From NCBI GenBank assembly GCA_023667315.1, contig JAMPAI010000002.1, forward strand, positions 310,001 to 374,000: 64,000 nucleotides of DNA. Reading direction: 5' to 3'. The notes under the pieces were generated by a model. That model saw only the letters and a program-made list of their open reading frames with translations, searched no databases and was not told the DNA's origin. This stretch comes from Ruminococcus flavefaciens (GTDB lineage: Bacteria; Bacteroidota; Bacteroidia; Bacteroidales; P3). Numbering within the stretch: position 1 is the stretch's first letter; every line of letters begins with the position of its first letter. This document shows positions 24,454-33,903 of this stretch, in pieces. Made by a program: the position numbers and the translations under genes.

Positions 24454-25884
24454 TCAATTTTTAAGGGTATCGTTCACCACCGTGTAGATCACCTCCAAAC
24501 GCATGCCCTTTTCGGGCACGCCCGGTCCGTAAAATACGGCGCGGGTCGGCTGCTCATAGCGTTCGTCGGAGGGAGGCACGATATCCAAGTAGTTGTCGAA
24601 CAATTTTCGGTTCGCGGTATCCACCGTGGTAAGATAAGCCAATCGTTGCAGATAGCGCGTTACATTTATCCGGTATTGCCCGCTATTGCTGTTGTAGGTT
24701 CCCCCGGGATTGGATGCGTCCAGAATATCGGCTTCCAATCCACGGTTGAAATAGCGTATGCACTGCAATTGCTCCGGGAAACCTATGTCCGGCGTAGTTC
24801 CGGCATCCACATTGTCCAACACCACCACCGCCTGGTTGATGACCACATTTCCGGAAACCACATCCTGGAATTCCGGAATACGGAAACGGATACGGCTCCC
24901 GCCTGAAGCCTCCACATACAGACGTTGCGAACCGCCGGCCGTATCGCCAGCCGCTTCCATTTGTTCTTTATAGAGATTGTCTGACGAAAGACTGCGGTCG
25001 CGCTTCACGTGTGTGTAACGCAATGGTCCAAGCACGAATTTCTGATATGATGTTGACGTACTGCCCACTTCTGAACCGGAACCATTAAAATACACCGTAA
25101 TATCCGCTCCCAACGCAAACAGATTGGAAACCGAAAAAACAATGCTTTCCTTTTCGGTAGCACAAGGTTCAACCTTTAGATAGAGCCCTTTCAGATAACC
25201 CAACTGGTGTAAGGAAGCCAAATCCGAACACTGGTCTTCATCCATGTCCAAAATCCAATTGAGCAGGTCTTTGCCGAAAGATTTATCCAAATGCATACTC
25301 AGGTCGGCAACAGAAGTCATGCCCGAAACCGAATCATATACGGTGTCTAACGGCTTGGGATATACGGTAATCATACTTCCTATAGGCGTGGGGTCATAAA
25401 CGGGTTCACGGTTGGAACAATAGGCACTGTCGTAGCCCTGTCCATCTACCAGACCTTCGGTAATTTTATGGATGCTCAAGTTAAGTTTCCGTCCGTCCAT
25501 ACGGCCATGATCCGGGAAATTACCCGAATACGGCAAATTCAACACCACGGAATCCACTCTACTGTTCCTATCCAAATCGGTACCCGAATAGTAATTGTAG
25601 GAGTCATCGCCATCAATACGCAGCGTAAGAACCTGAACCACAAGATTGTATGTTTCCGAACCGAAAACAGGACTGAACGAGGTTCCCAACAAAACGGAAC
25701 TCGAATTCTGAATGATAAGCGAATCGTCGCTGATACTGAAGGCTTCTATCCTGAAAGCCGTGTCGTATTTGGACACCAAGTCGTCTTCGGGATGGAAGTT
25801 CTTGCCCAATATGGCATCGGGATCCGTCTTGCAGGAGGAAAACATCAACAACAGGGCGACTAAAGCAAAAATACCGCGAAACAT
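24454..25884 (-). CDS. DUF4270 surface lipoprotein
   Basis: A 476-residue lipoprotein. From the ATG at 25884 the signal peptide is MFRGIFALVALLLMFSSC with Cys18 as the lipidation site. An ATG at 25926 would overlap glgA by 38 nt and put polar residues first, so it is not chosen. The body matches the DUF4270 pattern, including VDSVVLNLPYSG and YGPGVPEKGMRLEVIYTVV near the end. The domain is Bacteroidetes-specific, of unknown function, and characteristically found between glycogen synthase or pantothenate genes and glmS, as here. It starts 4 nt after glgA and ends 7 nt before glmS. Confidence 0.85.
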   Translation of the reverse strand: MFRGIFALVALLLMFSSCKTDPDAILGKNFHPEDDLVSKYDTAFRIEAFSISDDSLIIQNSSSVLLGTSFSPVFGSETYNLVVQVLTLRIDGDDSYNYYSGTDLDRNSRVDSVVLNLPYSGNFPDHGRMDGRKLNLSIHKITEGLVDGQGYDSAYCSNREPVYDPTPIGSMITVYPKPLDTVYDSVSGMTSVADLSMHLDKSFGKDLLNWILDMDEDQCSDLASLHQLGYLKGLYLKVEPCATEKESIVFSVSNLFALGADITVYFNGSGSEVGSTSTSYQKFVLGPLRYTHVKRDRSLSSDNLYKEQMEAAGDTAGGSQRLYVEASGGSRIRFRIPEFQDVVSGNVVINQAVVVLDNVDAGTTPDIGFPEQLQCIRYFNRGLEADILDASNPGGTYNSNSGQYRINVTRYLQRLAYLTTVDTANRKLFDNYLDIVPPSDERYEQPTRAVFYGPGVPEKGMRLEVIYTVVNDTLKN

Positions 25885-25888
25885 GCCC

Positions 25889-26710
25889 TTATTTGTTGGC
25901 TTGGAGAAACTTTCCATAAAACGCATTCACTTTTTCCACGTAGCCTTCCTCGCCGGGATAGTTCAAGACCGGCTTTTTGGAGGCCTTCACCATGGATTGG
26001 AGCCACGCCTGGTCGGCAGCCTCCTTATCGGCGAACATCAGTCCGTCGGAATAGTCGATGGCCATCTGATGCAGGTCCTCGCACGAGAACCGACCGTATT
26101 TCTTGATGTCTTTCTCCTCGAAATTGTCGAACAGCAGTTTGTCGCCGAACGATTCGGGAAAAGAGCCTTCAAAACCGTCGTTACACAAGGCCGTGATAAT
26201 CTTTGCATTGGCGAAAACCGGGCTGTCCTGATAGAACTTGCGTACATAGAACGGCAAGAGGGAGGTGAACCAGCCGCTGCAATGGATGATGTCGGGAGCC
26301 CAAGACAGTTTCTTTACCGTTTCCAACACGCCGCGGGCAAAGAAGATGGCCTTTTCGTCGTTGTCGGGATACAGTTTGCCGCTATTGTCGGCGAACATGT
26401 TCTTCTTGTAGAAGAACTCTTCGTTATCGATAAAGTATATCTGCATCCGGGCCGCCTGGATGGAAGCCACCTTAATAACCAAGGGATAGTCCGTGTCGTT
26501 GATTATCAAGTTTATTCCGGATAACCGTATCACTTCGTGAAGCTGATTCCTGCGTTCGTTGATAATGCCGTAACGAGGCATGAACGTCCGAATCTCGTTG
26601 CCTTGTTCCTGAATGCCCTGAGGCAAATACCGACCCATCTTGGACATCTGCGTCATCCGCGTATAGGGGTATATTTCCTGACTGACAAACAATATTTTCG
26701 GTTTCTCCAT
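25889..26710 (-). CDS. short glycogen/starch synthase, N-terminal catalytic domain only
   Basis: A 273-residue protein that equals the N-terminal GT5 half of glycogen synthase: PKILFVSQEIYPYTRMTQMS resembles the ADP-glucose-binding opening (KxGGL place is altered to RMTQMS), then DIIHCSGWFTSLLPFYVRKF. The C-terminal GT1-like half is missing, which is usual for this Bacteroidetes family next to DUF4270. Whether it makes a glucan or acts otherwise is not established. The lost KxGGL glycine motif makes standard synthase activity doubtful. It is the first gene of the glgA, DUF4270, glmS run, with a promoter at 26772-26802. Confidence 0.75.
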   Translation of the reverse strand: MEKPKILFVSQEIYPYTRMTQMSKMGRYLPQGIQEQGNEIRTFMPRYGIINERRNQLHEVIRLSGINLIINDTDYPLVIKVASIQAARMQIYFIDNEEFFYKKNMFADNSGKLYPDNDEKAIFFARGVLETVKKLSWAPDIIHCSGWFTSLLPFYVRKFYQDSPVFANAKIITALCNDGFEGSFPESFGDKLLFDNFEEKDIKKYGRFSCEDLHQMAIDYSDGLMFADKEAADQAWLQSMVKASKKPVLNYPGEEGYVEKVNAFYGKFLQANK

Positions 26711-26734
26711 CGGAGTTTGGTTTTTTACGCCTTA

Positions 26735-26748
26735 CCGGAATATTCCGG
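26735..26748. other. Perfect palindrome in the glgA-like leader
   Basis: CCGGAATATTCCGG is a perfect 14-bp palindrome 25 bp before the start, downstream of the predicted transcription start. It may be a repressor site; no other copy was noticed. Confidence 0.4.
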
Positions 26749-26771
26749 AAATATGCAATATGCAAAACGTG

Positions 26772-26802
26772 CGAAGTTACAAAAAATTTACGACAGAATC
26801 AA
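26772..26802 (-). promoter_or_regulatory. Promoter of the glgA-like operon
   Basis: Minus strand TTG (26800-26802), 20-bp spacer, TAACTTCG (26772-26779). Spacing is ideal and the -7 box has one mismatch. Confidence 0.55.
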
Positions 26803-26885
26803 CCCCCGCACCCCTTCTGGCTATTTTTAAGCGGCTTTTTCCATGTTTTCTCCTCCAAACCATTGGTATCACACGTTATGCGGGC

Positions 26886-26916
26886 TTGCAAAGCATAGCG
26901 GAAAGAACTACCTTTG
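26886..26916 (+). promoter_or_regulatory. Promoter of recJ
   Basis: TTG (26886-26888), 20-bp spacer, TACCTTTG (26909-26916): both elements and the spacing fit the Bacteroidetes promoter. The start codon follows 24 bp later. Confidence 0.7.
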
Positions 26917-26939
26917 TATGTTGGCGTAAAATTTACATC

Positions 26940-28748
26940 ATGTATCAAACCTGGGTGTCCAAACAAATCGACGGAAAAGTGCCGGAAGGCCTTCACGCCA
27001 ATCCTCATGTGGCCAGACTCCTTTTCCAAAGGGGCATCAGGACCCGCGAAGATGCCGACAGATTCTTCCATCCCAACCTGAACCAACTGCACGACCCCTT
27101 CCTGATGAAGGACATGGATAAGGCCGTGGAGCGTCTGCAGCGCGCCCTTACCGACAAAGAACGCATCTGCGTATATGGCGATTACGACGTGGACGGCATT
27201 ACGGCCGTGGCCCTGGTCTATTCCTTCCTGGAAAAGATCATGCCGGACACCGAAGACCTGGGTTTCTTTATCCCCGACCGCTATCTGGACGGTTACGGAC
27301 TTTCCAAACGGGGCATCGACTACGCTCAGGAAAACGGCGTGAGCCTGATGATCGTGCTCGACTGCGGCATCAAGGCCAACGAGGAAGTGCTTTACGCCAA
27401 AGAGAAAGGCATCGACGTAATCGTTTGCGACCATCACTTCGCCGAAGGCGAGATTCCGCAGGCCTACGCGGTCCTGGATCCCAAGCGGGAAGACTGCCCC
27501 TACCCTTACAAAGACCTTTCCGGATGCGGCGTGGGGCTAAAATTGGTTTGGGCCTACGCGCTTAAGAACAACATGGATCTGCGCCAGCATATCTACCCGC
27601 TCCTGGACCTGGCCGCCATGAGCATCGCCTCCGACATCGTGCCCATTCTGGGCGAAAACCGCGTGCTGTCGTACTTCGGGCTGATGCTTATAAACACCCG
27701 GCCCCGCCCCGGCGTGTTCACGCTGTTCAACTACGCCAACATCAAGGCCTACAATCCGGCCATGAACCGCAACCAGCCGGCCCCGCTGGCCAGAGGCAGC
27801 GCGAAGAGCCACCGCGTTTTCGACCGTGAGATAACCAACAACGACCTCGTGTTCTCGCTCGGGCCGCGCATCAACGCCGCCGGACGGGTGCAGGACGGAA
27901 AGACCGCCGTGCGCCTGTTGCTGTGCCGCGACCTGTCTTCCGCCCAGGAGGTGGCCAAACTGATCAACGACAACAACAATAACCGCAAGAACTTAGACAA
28001 GGAAGCCACCGAAGACGCCTTCGAGCTTATCAGCCAGGATCTGGACGATGCCGGAAAGGCCACCACGGTGGTGTTCAAGGAATCGTGGAACCAGGGCATT
28101 ATCGGCATCGTGGCCTCCCGGCTTATCGAGACCTATTACCGCCCCACCATCGTGTTCACCACCGCCGCCAACGGAAGCCAGGACTCTCTGGTCGGTTCGG
28201 CTCGTTCGGTAAAAGGATTCAACATTTACGAAGCCATTTCCGCCTGCGGACATCTTCTGGAACACTACGGCGGCCACAAATACGCGGCCGGGCTCACCAT
28301 CAAACTGGAAAACTTCGAGAAATTCAAGGAGCTGTTCGAAGACGAAGTGAAAAAGCGGCTCAACGGCGAGGAACTGCAACGCGAGATCGAAATCGACGAC
28401 GAACTGCTTTTTGAAGAAATCAATCAGGAACTGGTGAACACCATCAAGAACTTCGCGCCTTTCGGCCCCCGCAACCTCAACCCGATATTCGCCAGCAAGC
28501 ACGTCAAGGCGGCCAACACACCCGGCGTTTCCGGCTCGCGCATCGTGGGCAACAACCATCTCAAACTGATGATGTTTCAGCCCGAATCACGCTCGGAACC
28601 TATCGACGGCATCGCTTTCCAGCAAGGGGAAGCCTATGCAAGGATCAAGGAAGGGAACTCGTTCGATATCTGCTATCACCTGGAAGAAAACACCTTTAAC
28701 GGCAACACTTCCATCCAGCTCAACATACAGGACATACGTTTCCGCTAA
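26940..28748 (+). CDS. recJ: single-stranded-DNA-specific exonuclease RecJ
   Basis: A 602-residue 5'-3' ssDNA exonuclease used in recombination and mismatch repair. DHH-family metal motifs are clear: VYGDYDVDGITAVALV, then LDCGIKANEE and VCDHHFAEGEIP; the DHHA1 part includes GGHKYAAGLTI, and an OB-fold tail follows. The start at 26940 (MYQTWVSKQID) is chosen because the promoter box ends at 26916 and family members begin close to this point; the in-frame ATG at 26760 lies upstream of the promoter. It converges with the GtrA-GT-TPR gene, the ends being 15 bp apart. Confidence 0.95.
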   Translation: MYQTWVSKQIDGKVPEGLHANPHVARLLFQRGIRTREDADRFFHPNLNQLHDPFLMKDMDKAVERLQRALTDKERICVYGDYDVDGITAVALVYSFLEKIMPDTEDLGFFIPDRYLDGYGLSKRGIDYAQENGVSLMIVLDCGIKANEEVLYAKEKGIDVIVCDHHFAEGEIPQAYAVLDPKREDCPYPYKDLSGCGVGLKLVWAYALKNNMDLRQHIYPLLDLAAMSIASDIVPILGENRVLSYFGLMLINTRPRPGVFTLFNYANIKAYNPAMNRNQPAPLARGSAKSHRVFDREITNNDLVFSLGPRINAAGRVQDGKTAVRLLLCRDLSSAQEVAKLINDNNNNRKNLDKEATEDAFELISQDLDDAGKATTVVFKESWNQGIIGIVASRLIETYYRPTIVFTTAANGSQDSLVGSARSVKGFNIYEAISACGHLLEHYGGHKYAAGLTIKLENFEKFKELFEDEVKKRLNGEELQREIEIDDELLFEEINQELVNTIKNFAPFGPRNLNPIFASKHVKAANTPGVSGSRIVGNNHLKLMMFQPESRSEPIDGIAFQQGEAYARIKEGNSFDICYHLEENTFNGNTSIQLNIQDIRFR

Positions 28749-28763
28749 ACCGGCCCCCGTTAC

Positions 28764-31349
28764 CTATTTCAACTGAGCGGCAATCTGCCTGCATTGTTGG
28801 GCTTCCTTGGTTTGCCCCACGGATTGATAGATCCATGCCATCAGTTCGTACGCCTGAACGTAATACGGCTGGACTTCGACAACCTTCGTCAAGTCGTTCA
28901 TGGCCCACTGCAACTCCTGCCGGGCTAAATAGCAATGTGCCGCCAACCAATATCCAGCCATATCTTCAGGGGCTATCTTCTTTATTTTGTTGGCAATTGT
29001 CAAGGCTTGATCGATATTGCCCCAGGCATAATATACATTACATAAAAGGGCAAGGGCCATAACATTGGTGGGAACGTTTTCCACCCAAACGGAGGCGATT
29101 GCAAATGCACTGTCAAGCCTATTTTCGTCGAGGTATAGGTTCGCCAGATTTTCGAGCACCTGCTCGTTGTACGGATTATATTCCAACGCCCTACGGTAAA
29201 ACATCTTGGCAGAATCAGTCTTTCTCGCCCGCATGGCTTGATACCCCCGGAAATCATTCCTGTCGATCCGCTTAAGCACGATGCAGATAGGCACTCCGTC
29301 CACTTCCTCCACATGAACCGTATTGACGGGCGGAAACATTTTCTTGTTGGTAATCCAGTCGGGATTCATGCCGGTAACCGTAAACACCGCATAATCCCAA
29401 TCGTTGTTGCCCATCTGGTAAATACGGGAAAACACGGAACGGAAGTGAGCCGTGTCTTTCTTAAGATAATAACCTACCGAAGCGGTGTGCCAAGATGCCA
29501 CGGTGATCTTTTCTCCAGGCTTCAAATCCGAAGTGTCGGCATTCTCCATGACCCATTCGGTGGCCTTGCGCGTGGAATGGTAATAATAGTCCAGTTCGTA
29601 TTTTCCGTAAGCCTTCTTAGCCCCGCCGACAAGTTCGTTGAAGTAAACGTATTGATAGGGATGATTGGCGAATACATGATAAATCGGTCCTGCCAACAAC
29701 ACCAAAGGCAAGGCCACGCCCAAGCCCCAACGCAAGGCAGGCCGCTTGAATCGTTCGTAAAGAGAATGGAAACCCAAGCCGGCCATCGCCACCAAGGTGG
29801 GATAACAGAACATACTGTGCCGCCAGCCGCCATAGACATTGGCCTTGGTATAAACAATCCAGCTTACGGGAAAGACAAAGCAGAACAGCAGGAAAAAAGT
29901 AAAGAACCTGTCTTTTCTACCCCAGCCCGTAACCAGATAGACCAACGCCCCCGCGATAACGGCTATGGGAATGGTCATGAAAATGAACTTCGGTGTATAA
30001 TACCAAGGCAAGGTATTGCTCATCAATGATTTTCCCTCAAACACCTGCCGTATGCTAATGGCAAAGGAGTTCATAGAAGACAAGGAATCCAATACATTCG
30101 CTATCGGGGCTTTCATGGCGTAAGGCCACAACAGCACACACAGCAGATAACCTCCTGCGGCGGTAAGCAGGCCGTAACGGAGAAGCCGCCCGAAAGCCGC
30201 CCCTTTGGTCAGTCCGCAACGCTGATCCTCGTTGCTTTCCTTACACAAGGCTATCCAGCGCAAGAAACCGAAAAGCCCGAAATAGGCAATCAGGATCAAA
30301 CCGCCCACACGCACTGCCATGGCAAGACCGATACTTACGGCCAACATCACCATGGTCGAAACCTTGACCTTGGGAAAATCCTGCAGGAAAACGGTCATGT
30401 AAAACAGCGCCATAGCCGTAAACGTAACCAGATTCACATCTTTGAGGTCGTTGAACGAATGTCCGATAAAACGCGGGGAAAACACGAACAACACAAAAGT
30501 AAGGATGGCCGGAAGATACTTGCGGCCTGCAATGCGGAAAGCGATTAACGACGTAAACAATATCGCCAGCCAGCCGCAAAGGGTGTTGACGGTATGGCGC
30601 ACCTGCATAATGTCGGAAATGCCGAGCCAACGGGCAAACGCATAAGCGAAATTGTCCACCACCTGGCCGTACAAAGGCAGGTTATATTGTGGTGTAACTA
30701 CCGCAGCCGTGGAATCTTTGCCGAAAGTGCGATAAAAATCGTAAATATGCTCCGCCTGCGTGTTATGAAATTCTTCATCGCCCGACATACCGGCTCCGAA
30801 ACTGCCCGCAAGCATAAAGACCAAACCCACCGCACAAAGGATATAGAAAGCCAGTTTGGACTTGTCTTTCTTAAAGCTTTCCAAAAAATCTTCGCTCTTG
30901 GCATTGTCTTGTTTTTCTTGTGAACGCTCGAATACAAAGAGCTTATTGAGCACGAAGCCCAGAAAGCCTACGGGGATGCTCATCACGGCGGCGTTTACAT
31001 AATCGCTGATCTCAAGGAAATGGTCGAGCACCGCCATACCGCCGATATTAGCGAAATACATAATCACATAAACGGCTATAAAACGGGGCAGAAGATAGTA
31101 TTTGCCGTTTTTGAACACAATGGAGCCGTAGGTCTTGAAATTGAACAGGATGCCTATGATCTGTCCGATAAGCGCGGCGATGTTGCGGTTGTCGGTAACC
31201 AGAAGCCGCAGCAGGGAAAACACACACCAGCCGAAGAGCGTGTTCAGGCCCGCCACCAAGAAGAAGCGTATCAGTTTTTTATCGAGCATCCGCGAGCAAA
31301 AACGCCCCAACGCGAATGTTTCAAGCCAGGATGTAAGTTTCTGAGGCAT
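28764..31349 (-). CDS. GtrA - membrane glycosyltransferase (GT39-like) - TPR fusion
   Basis: An 861-residue protein of three parts. Residues about 22-145 form a four-helix GtrA domain (LIRFFLVAGLNTLFGWCVF; LGFVLNKLFVFERS), linked to polyprenyl-phosphate sugar translocation. Residues about 165-690 are a polytopic glycosyltransferase of the GT39/ArnT type, with the acidic loop GAGMSGDEEFHNTQ after its first helix and LKDVNLVTFTAMALFY later, then a periplasmic segment. Residues about 703-861 hold TPR-like helix pairs (AKMFYRRALEYNPYNEQVLE). An ATG at 31289 (MLDKKLIRFF) is an equally good start. It probably modifies a surface glycan. It is the last gene of a run with rng and the pseudouridine synthase. 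Confidence 0.75.
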   Translation of the reverse strand: MPQKLTSWLETFALGRFCSRMLDKKLIRFFLVAGLNTLFGWCVFSLLRLLVTDNRNIAALIGQIIGILFNFKTYGSIVFKNGKYYLLPRFIAVYVIMYFANIGGMAVLDHFLEISDYVNAAVMSIPVGFLGFVLNKLFVFERSQEKQDNAKSEDFLESFKKDKSKLAFYILCAVGLVFMLAGSFGAGMSGDEEFHNTQAEHIYDFYRTFGKDSTAAVVTPQYNLPLYGQVVDNFAYAFARWLGISDIMQVRHTVNTLCGWLAILFTSLIAFRIAGRKYLPAILTFVLFVFSPRFIGHSFNDLKDVNLVTFTAMALFYMTVFLQDFPKVKVSTMVMLAVSIGLAMAVRVGGLILIAYFGLFGFLRWIALCKESNEDQRCGLTKGAAFGRLLRYGLLTAAGGYLLCVLLWPYAMKAPIANVLDSLSSMNSFAISIRQVFEGKSLMSNTLPWYYTPKFIFMTIPIAVIAGALVYLVTGWGRKDRFFTFFLLFCFVFPVSWIVYTKANVYGGWRHSMFCYPTLVAMAGLGFHSLYERFKRPALRWGLGVALPLVLLAGPIYHVFANHPYQYVYFNELVGGAKKAYGKYELDYYYHSTRKATEWVMENADTSDLKPGEKITVASWHTASVGYYLKKDTAHFRSVFSRIYQMGNNDWDYAVFTVTGMNPDWITNKKMFPPVNTVHVEEVDGVPICIVLKRIDRNDFRGYQAMRARKTDSAKMFYRRALEYNPYNEQVLENLANLYLDENRLDSAFAIASVWVENVPTNVMALALLCNVYYAWGNIDQALTIANKIKKIAPEDMAGYWLAAHCYLARQELQWAMNDLTKVVEVQPYYVQAYELMAWIYQSVGQTKEAQQCRQIAAQLK

Positions 31350-31364
31350 GGAATTCCGGTTTTG

Positions 31365-32276
31365 CTATAGATAATCGCCGTCCTGATTTACCCAGTTGAA
31401 CTTTGCCGGGGGCGTGATTTCCAGATGAACGCGCCTTTCCTGAAAGGGATGCGGAAACGAGATGCTGTAGGCGAACAGCCGCACCGCCCTCTTTACGCGG
31501 GCGTCGGCGCCGTATTTGCGGTCGCCCACGATGGGGCAGCCCATATCGCTCATGTGCACGCGTATCTGGTTCTTGCGGCCCGTCTCGAGCCGTATGCGCA
31601 GCAGCGAGAACAAGGCCTGTTCGCGCGGAGCCTGTTCGCCGTCCCAACCGAAGGTGTCGATAATCTTGTAATGGGTAACCGACCACTTGGCGCCCTCTTC
31701 TTCCTCAGGCACCGAATACACCACCTGACGGGCGTTTTCCTTGAGCCACGACTGCAAGGTGGCCTCTTTCTTGCGGGGCACGTTGTGCACCAGGGCGCAG
31801 TAATGCTTCTCGACCCTTTCCCAGTTGTCCTGCAGGTATTCCTGCGTCCGCTCGCTCTTGGCGAAAAGCAGTATGCCGCTCACCTCCCTGTCGAGGCGGT
31901 GCACGGTATAGGCATGGCGGTTGCCCCGGCTTTTCTCGAGAACGTATCTGTTGACCGCGCCGAACATGGAACGCACCTTTTCGGTGGTGCGGCCGCTGGA
32001 AAGGATACCCGCCGGCTTGAATACGGCTATGATCTCCTCGTCTTCGAACAGCACCCGGAAAGGGGGTTTCTCGCGATGGGTGTCGCGGTCTCCGTATTTC
32101 TTGAACGTGATTTCCTGACCCGCCCTAAGCTGGAAGTCGGGATGCCGCAGCACCGCCCCCCGGAACGTAACGCAACCAAAACGCACGGCCTTCTTCAGAT
32201 GCGTCTTGTTGCTGTCGGGAAACGCCCGCAGCAGCACATCCAGCAGGGAAGCGTTTTCGGTTACCTTGATATTCAT
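31365..32276 (-). CDS. RluA-family pseudouridine synthase
   Basis: A 303-residue enzyme that isomerises uridine in RNA. The N-terminal 65 residues are an S4-like RNA-binding domain (LKKAVRFGCVTFRGAVL); the catalytic domain has HRLDREVSGILLFAKS with the essential Asp, and RKNQIRVHMSDMGCPIVGDRKYG. Family members usually read HRLDxxTSG; here Thr is Val, a mild change. The exact target (23S rRNA sites or tRNA) cannot be told from sequence alone. It lies 3 nt behind rng and 15 nt before the GtrA-GT-TPR gene, all on the minus strand. Confidence 0.9.
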   Translation of the reverse strand: MNIKVTENASLLDVLLRAFPDSNKTHLKKAVRFGCVTFRGAVLRHPDFQLRAGQEITFKKYGDRDTHREKPPFRVLFEDEEIIAVFKPAGILSSGRTTEKVRSMFGAVNRYVLEKSRGNRHAYTVHRLDREVSGILLFAKSERTQEYLQDNWERVEKHYCALVHNVPRKKEATLQSWLKENARQVVYSVPEEEEGAKWSVTHYKIIDTFGWDGEQAPREQALFSLLRIRLETGRKNQIRVHMSDMGCPIVGDRKYGADARVKRAVRLFAYSISFPHPFQERRVHLEITPPAKFNWVNQDGDYL

Positions 32277-32279
32277 CGC

Positions 32280-33830
32280 CTAAAGCTTTATTTCCTCGCC
32301 GTTGCGGTCCAGGAACTTGTATTCCAGGAATCCGTTGGCGTTGCCTTCCTCGAGCCGGATCCAGCGTTTGTACTTGCTCCACCATTTGCGCTGGTATCTC
32401 CAGAAACGGCGCATATAGGCATACACATAGGGACTCAGCACCACGCTGAACCGCCTGGCGTTCGTGTCCTTTATCAGGTATTCCACATCCCGGTCGATAT
32501 CATCGACCACGCACACGCTGGGGCGTATCTTGCCCGTTCCCCCGCAGGCCGGACAGGTTTCCAGCACATCCACCTGGGTCTGCGGACGGAACCTCTGGCG
32601 CGTAATCTGTATCAGGCCGAACTTGGTGGGCGGCAGCACGGTATGGCGCGAGGGGTCGTTCTCCATGAACTTGACCATGGAATCGAACAGTATCTTGCGG
32701 TTCTGCGGCTCGCGCTGGTCGATGAAATCGACGATGACGATACCGCCCATATCGCGCAGGCGCACCTGACGGGCGATTTCGGCGGCCGCCTCCAGGTTCA
32801 CTTCCAGGGCGTTGGTCTCCTGGCTCTGTTCGGCGTTGACCCGATGGCCGCTGTTCACGTCGATAACGTGCATGGCCTCGGTGTGTTCAATCACCAGATA
32901 GGAACCGCTGCGCTTGATGTTGACCACCTTGCCGAACGACGCCTTTATCTGCTTGGAAACCCCGTAATGGTCGAATATCGGCTCACGGTCTTTATAGAAC
33001 TTCACGATATTCTTCTTCTGCGGGGCAATGGTGCCCACGTAGGCCTGTATTTCTTCGAAGAGGTCTTCGTTGTTGGTAACGATCTGGTCGAAATCGTTGG
33101 TGAGGAAATCGCGCAGAATGCTTACGGTCTTGTCCATCTCGCTGCACACCTTTACGGGCGGCGTGGCGGTATGGAGATGGTTCTTTATCTGTTCCCACTT
33201 GCGGAAAAGGGCGTCCATGTCGCCGTGCAGTTCGGAAGCGGTCTTGCCCTCGGCCACGGTGCGCACGATCACCCCGAAATTCTTGGGGCGCACGCTCTGT
33301 ATAAGGTTGCGCAGGCGCATCCTTTCGTCGGGGCTCTTTATCTTCTGCGATATCGATATGCGGTTCGAGAATGGAATCAGCACCACGTAACGGCCGGCGA
33401 ACGATAGCTCGGAGCTGAGCCTCGGCCCTTTGGTGGAGATGGGTTCCTTGGTTACCTGCACCAGAATGTGCTGGTTCTGCTTCAAGACCGAGCTTATCTT
33501 TTCGGTCTTGGATAATTCTTCCTTAAGCTTGTATGCCGAGATGTCCAGCTGCGCCTGGTCTCCGTTCAACGCGCAATTGGTAAACTTGTGCATGAGCTGC
33601 ACCTGCGGCCCTAAGTCCAGAAAATGCAGGAAGCCCTCTTTTTGGGCGCCCACATCCACGAAAGCGGCGTTCAAGCCGGGCATGATCTTCTTGACCCTGC
33701 CCAAAAATATATCGCCTACCGAATGCTGTGTATTGCTCTTTTCTCTATGGAGTTCCACCAATACCTTGTCTTCCAGAAGGGCTATCACCACCTCCTGGGA
33801 GCCGGCATCTACTATCAGTTCTTTATTCAC
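32280..33830 (-). CDS. rng: ribonuclease G/E family endoribonuclease
   Basis: A 516-residue RNase G. The opening MNKELIVDAGSQEVVIALLE and the S1 domain (GDIFLGRVKKIMPGLNAAFV) are diagnostic. The catalytic DNase-I-like region has GGIVIVDFIDQREPQNR with the metal-binding Asp, and the Zn-link reads CPACGGTGKI. It would process rRNA and mRNA 5' ends. It lacks the long RNase E tail. In Bacteroidales it is normally placed beside the HU gene and mutY, as here. A terminator-like hairpin at 33844-33886 separates it from hup, so transcription across may be partial. Confidence 0.94.
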   Translation of the reverse strand: MNKELIVDAGSQEVVIALLEDKVLVELHREKSNTQHSVGDIFLGRVKKIMPGLNAAFVDVGAQKEGFLHFLDLGPQVQLMHKFTNCALNGDQAQLDISAYKLKEELSKTEKISSVLKQNQHILVQVTKEPISTKGPRLSSELSFAGRYVVLIPFSNRISISQKIKSPDERMRLRNLIQSVRPKNFGVIVRTVAEGKTASELHGDMDALFRKWEQIKNHLHTATPPVKVCSEMDKTVSILRDFLTNDFDQIVTNNEDLFEEIQAYVGTIAPQKKNIVKFYKDREPIFDHYGVSKQIKASFGKVVNIKRSGSYLVIEHTEAMHVIDVNSGHRVNAEQSQETNALEVNLEAAAEIARQVRLRDMGGIVIVDFIDQREPQNRKILFDSMVKFMENDPSRHTVLPPTKFGLIQITRQRFRPQTQVDVLETCPACGGTGKIRPSVCVVDDIDRDVEYLIKDTNARRFSVVLSPYVYAYMRRFWRYQRKWWSKYKRWIRLEEGNANGFLEYKFLDRNGEEIKL

Positions 33831-33843
33831 TCGTTAAATCCTC

Positions 33844-33886
33844 TAAAAAAAACACAGGGTTTACCTGCAATGGCAAACCCTGTGCT
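33844..33886 (-). terminator. Terminator after the HU gene
   Basis: Minus strand: CACAGGGTTT, 12-nt loop, AAACCCTGTGT, then a run of T. It begins 18 nt after the HU stop, in front of rng. Confidence 0.8.
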
Positions 33887-33903
33887 ACATCACGGAAAAG
33901 AAA

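Noticed and set aside
22662..24464. 600-residue plus-strand frame over glmS
   Set aside because: Fully antisense to canonical GlmS with no family features.
31425..33407. 660-residue plus-strand frame across rluA-like and rng
   Set aside because: Shadow of conserved minus-strand genes; composition is artefactual (many His and Gln runs).
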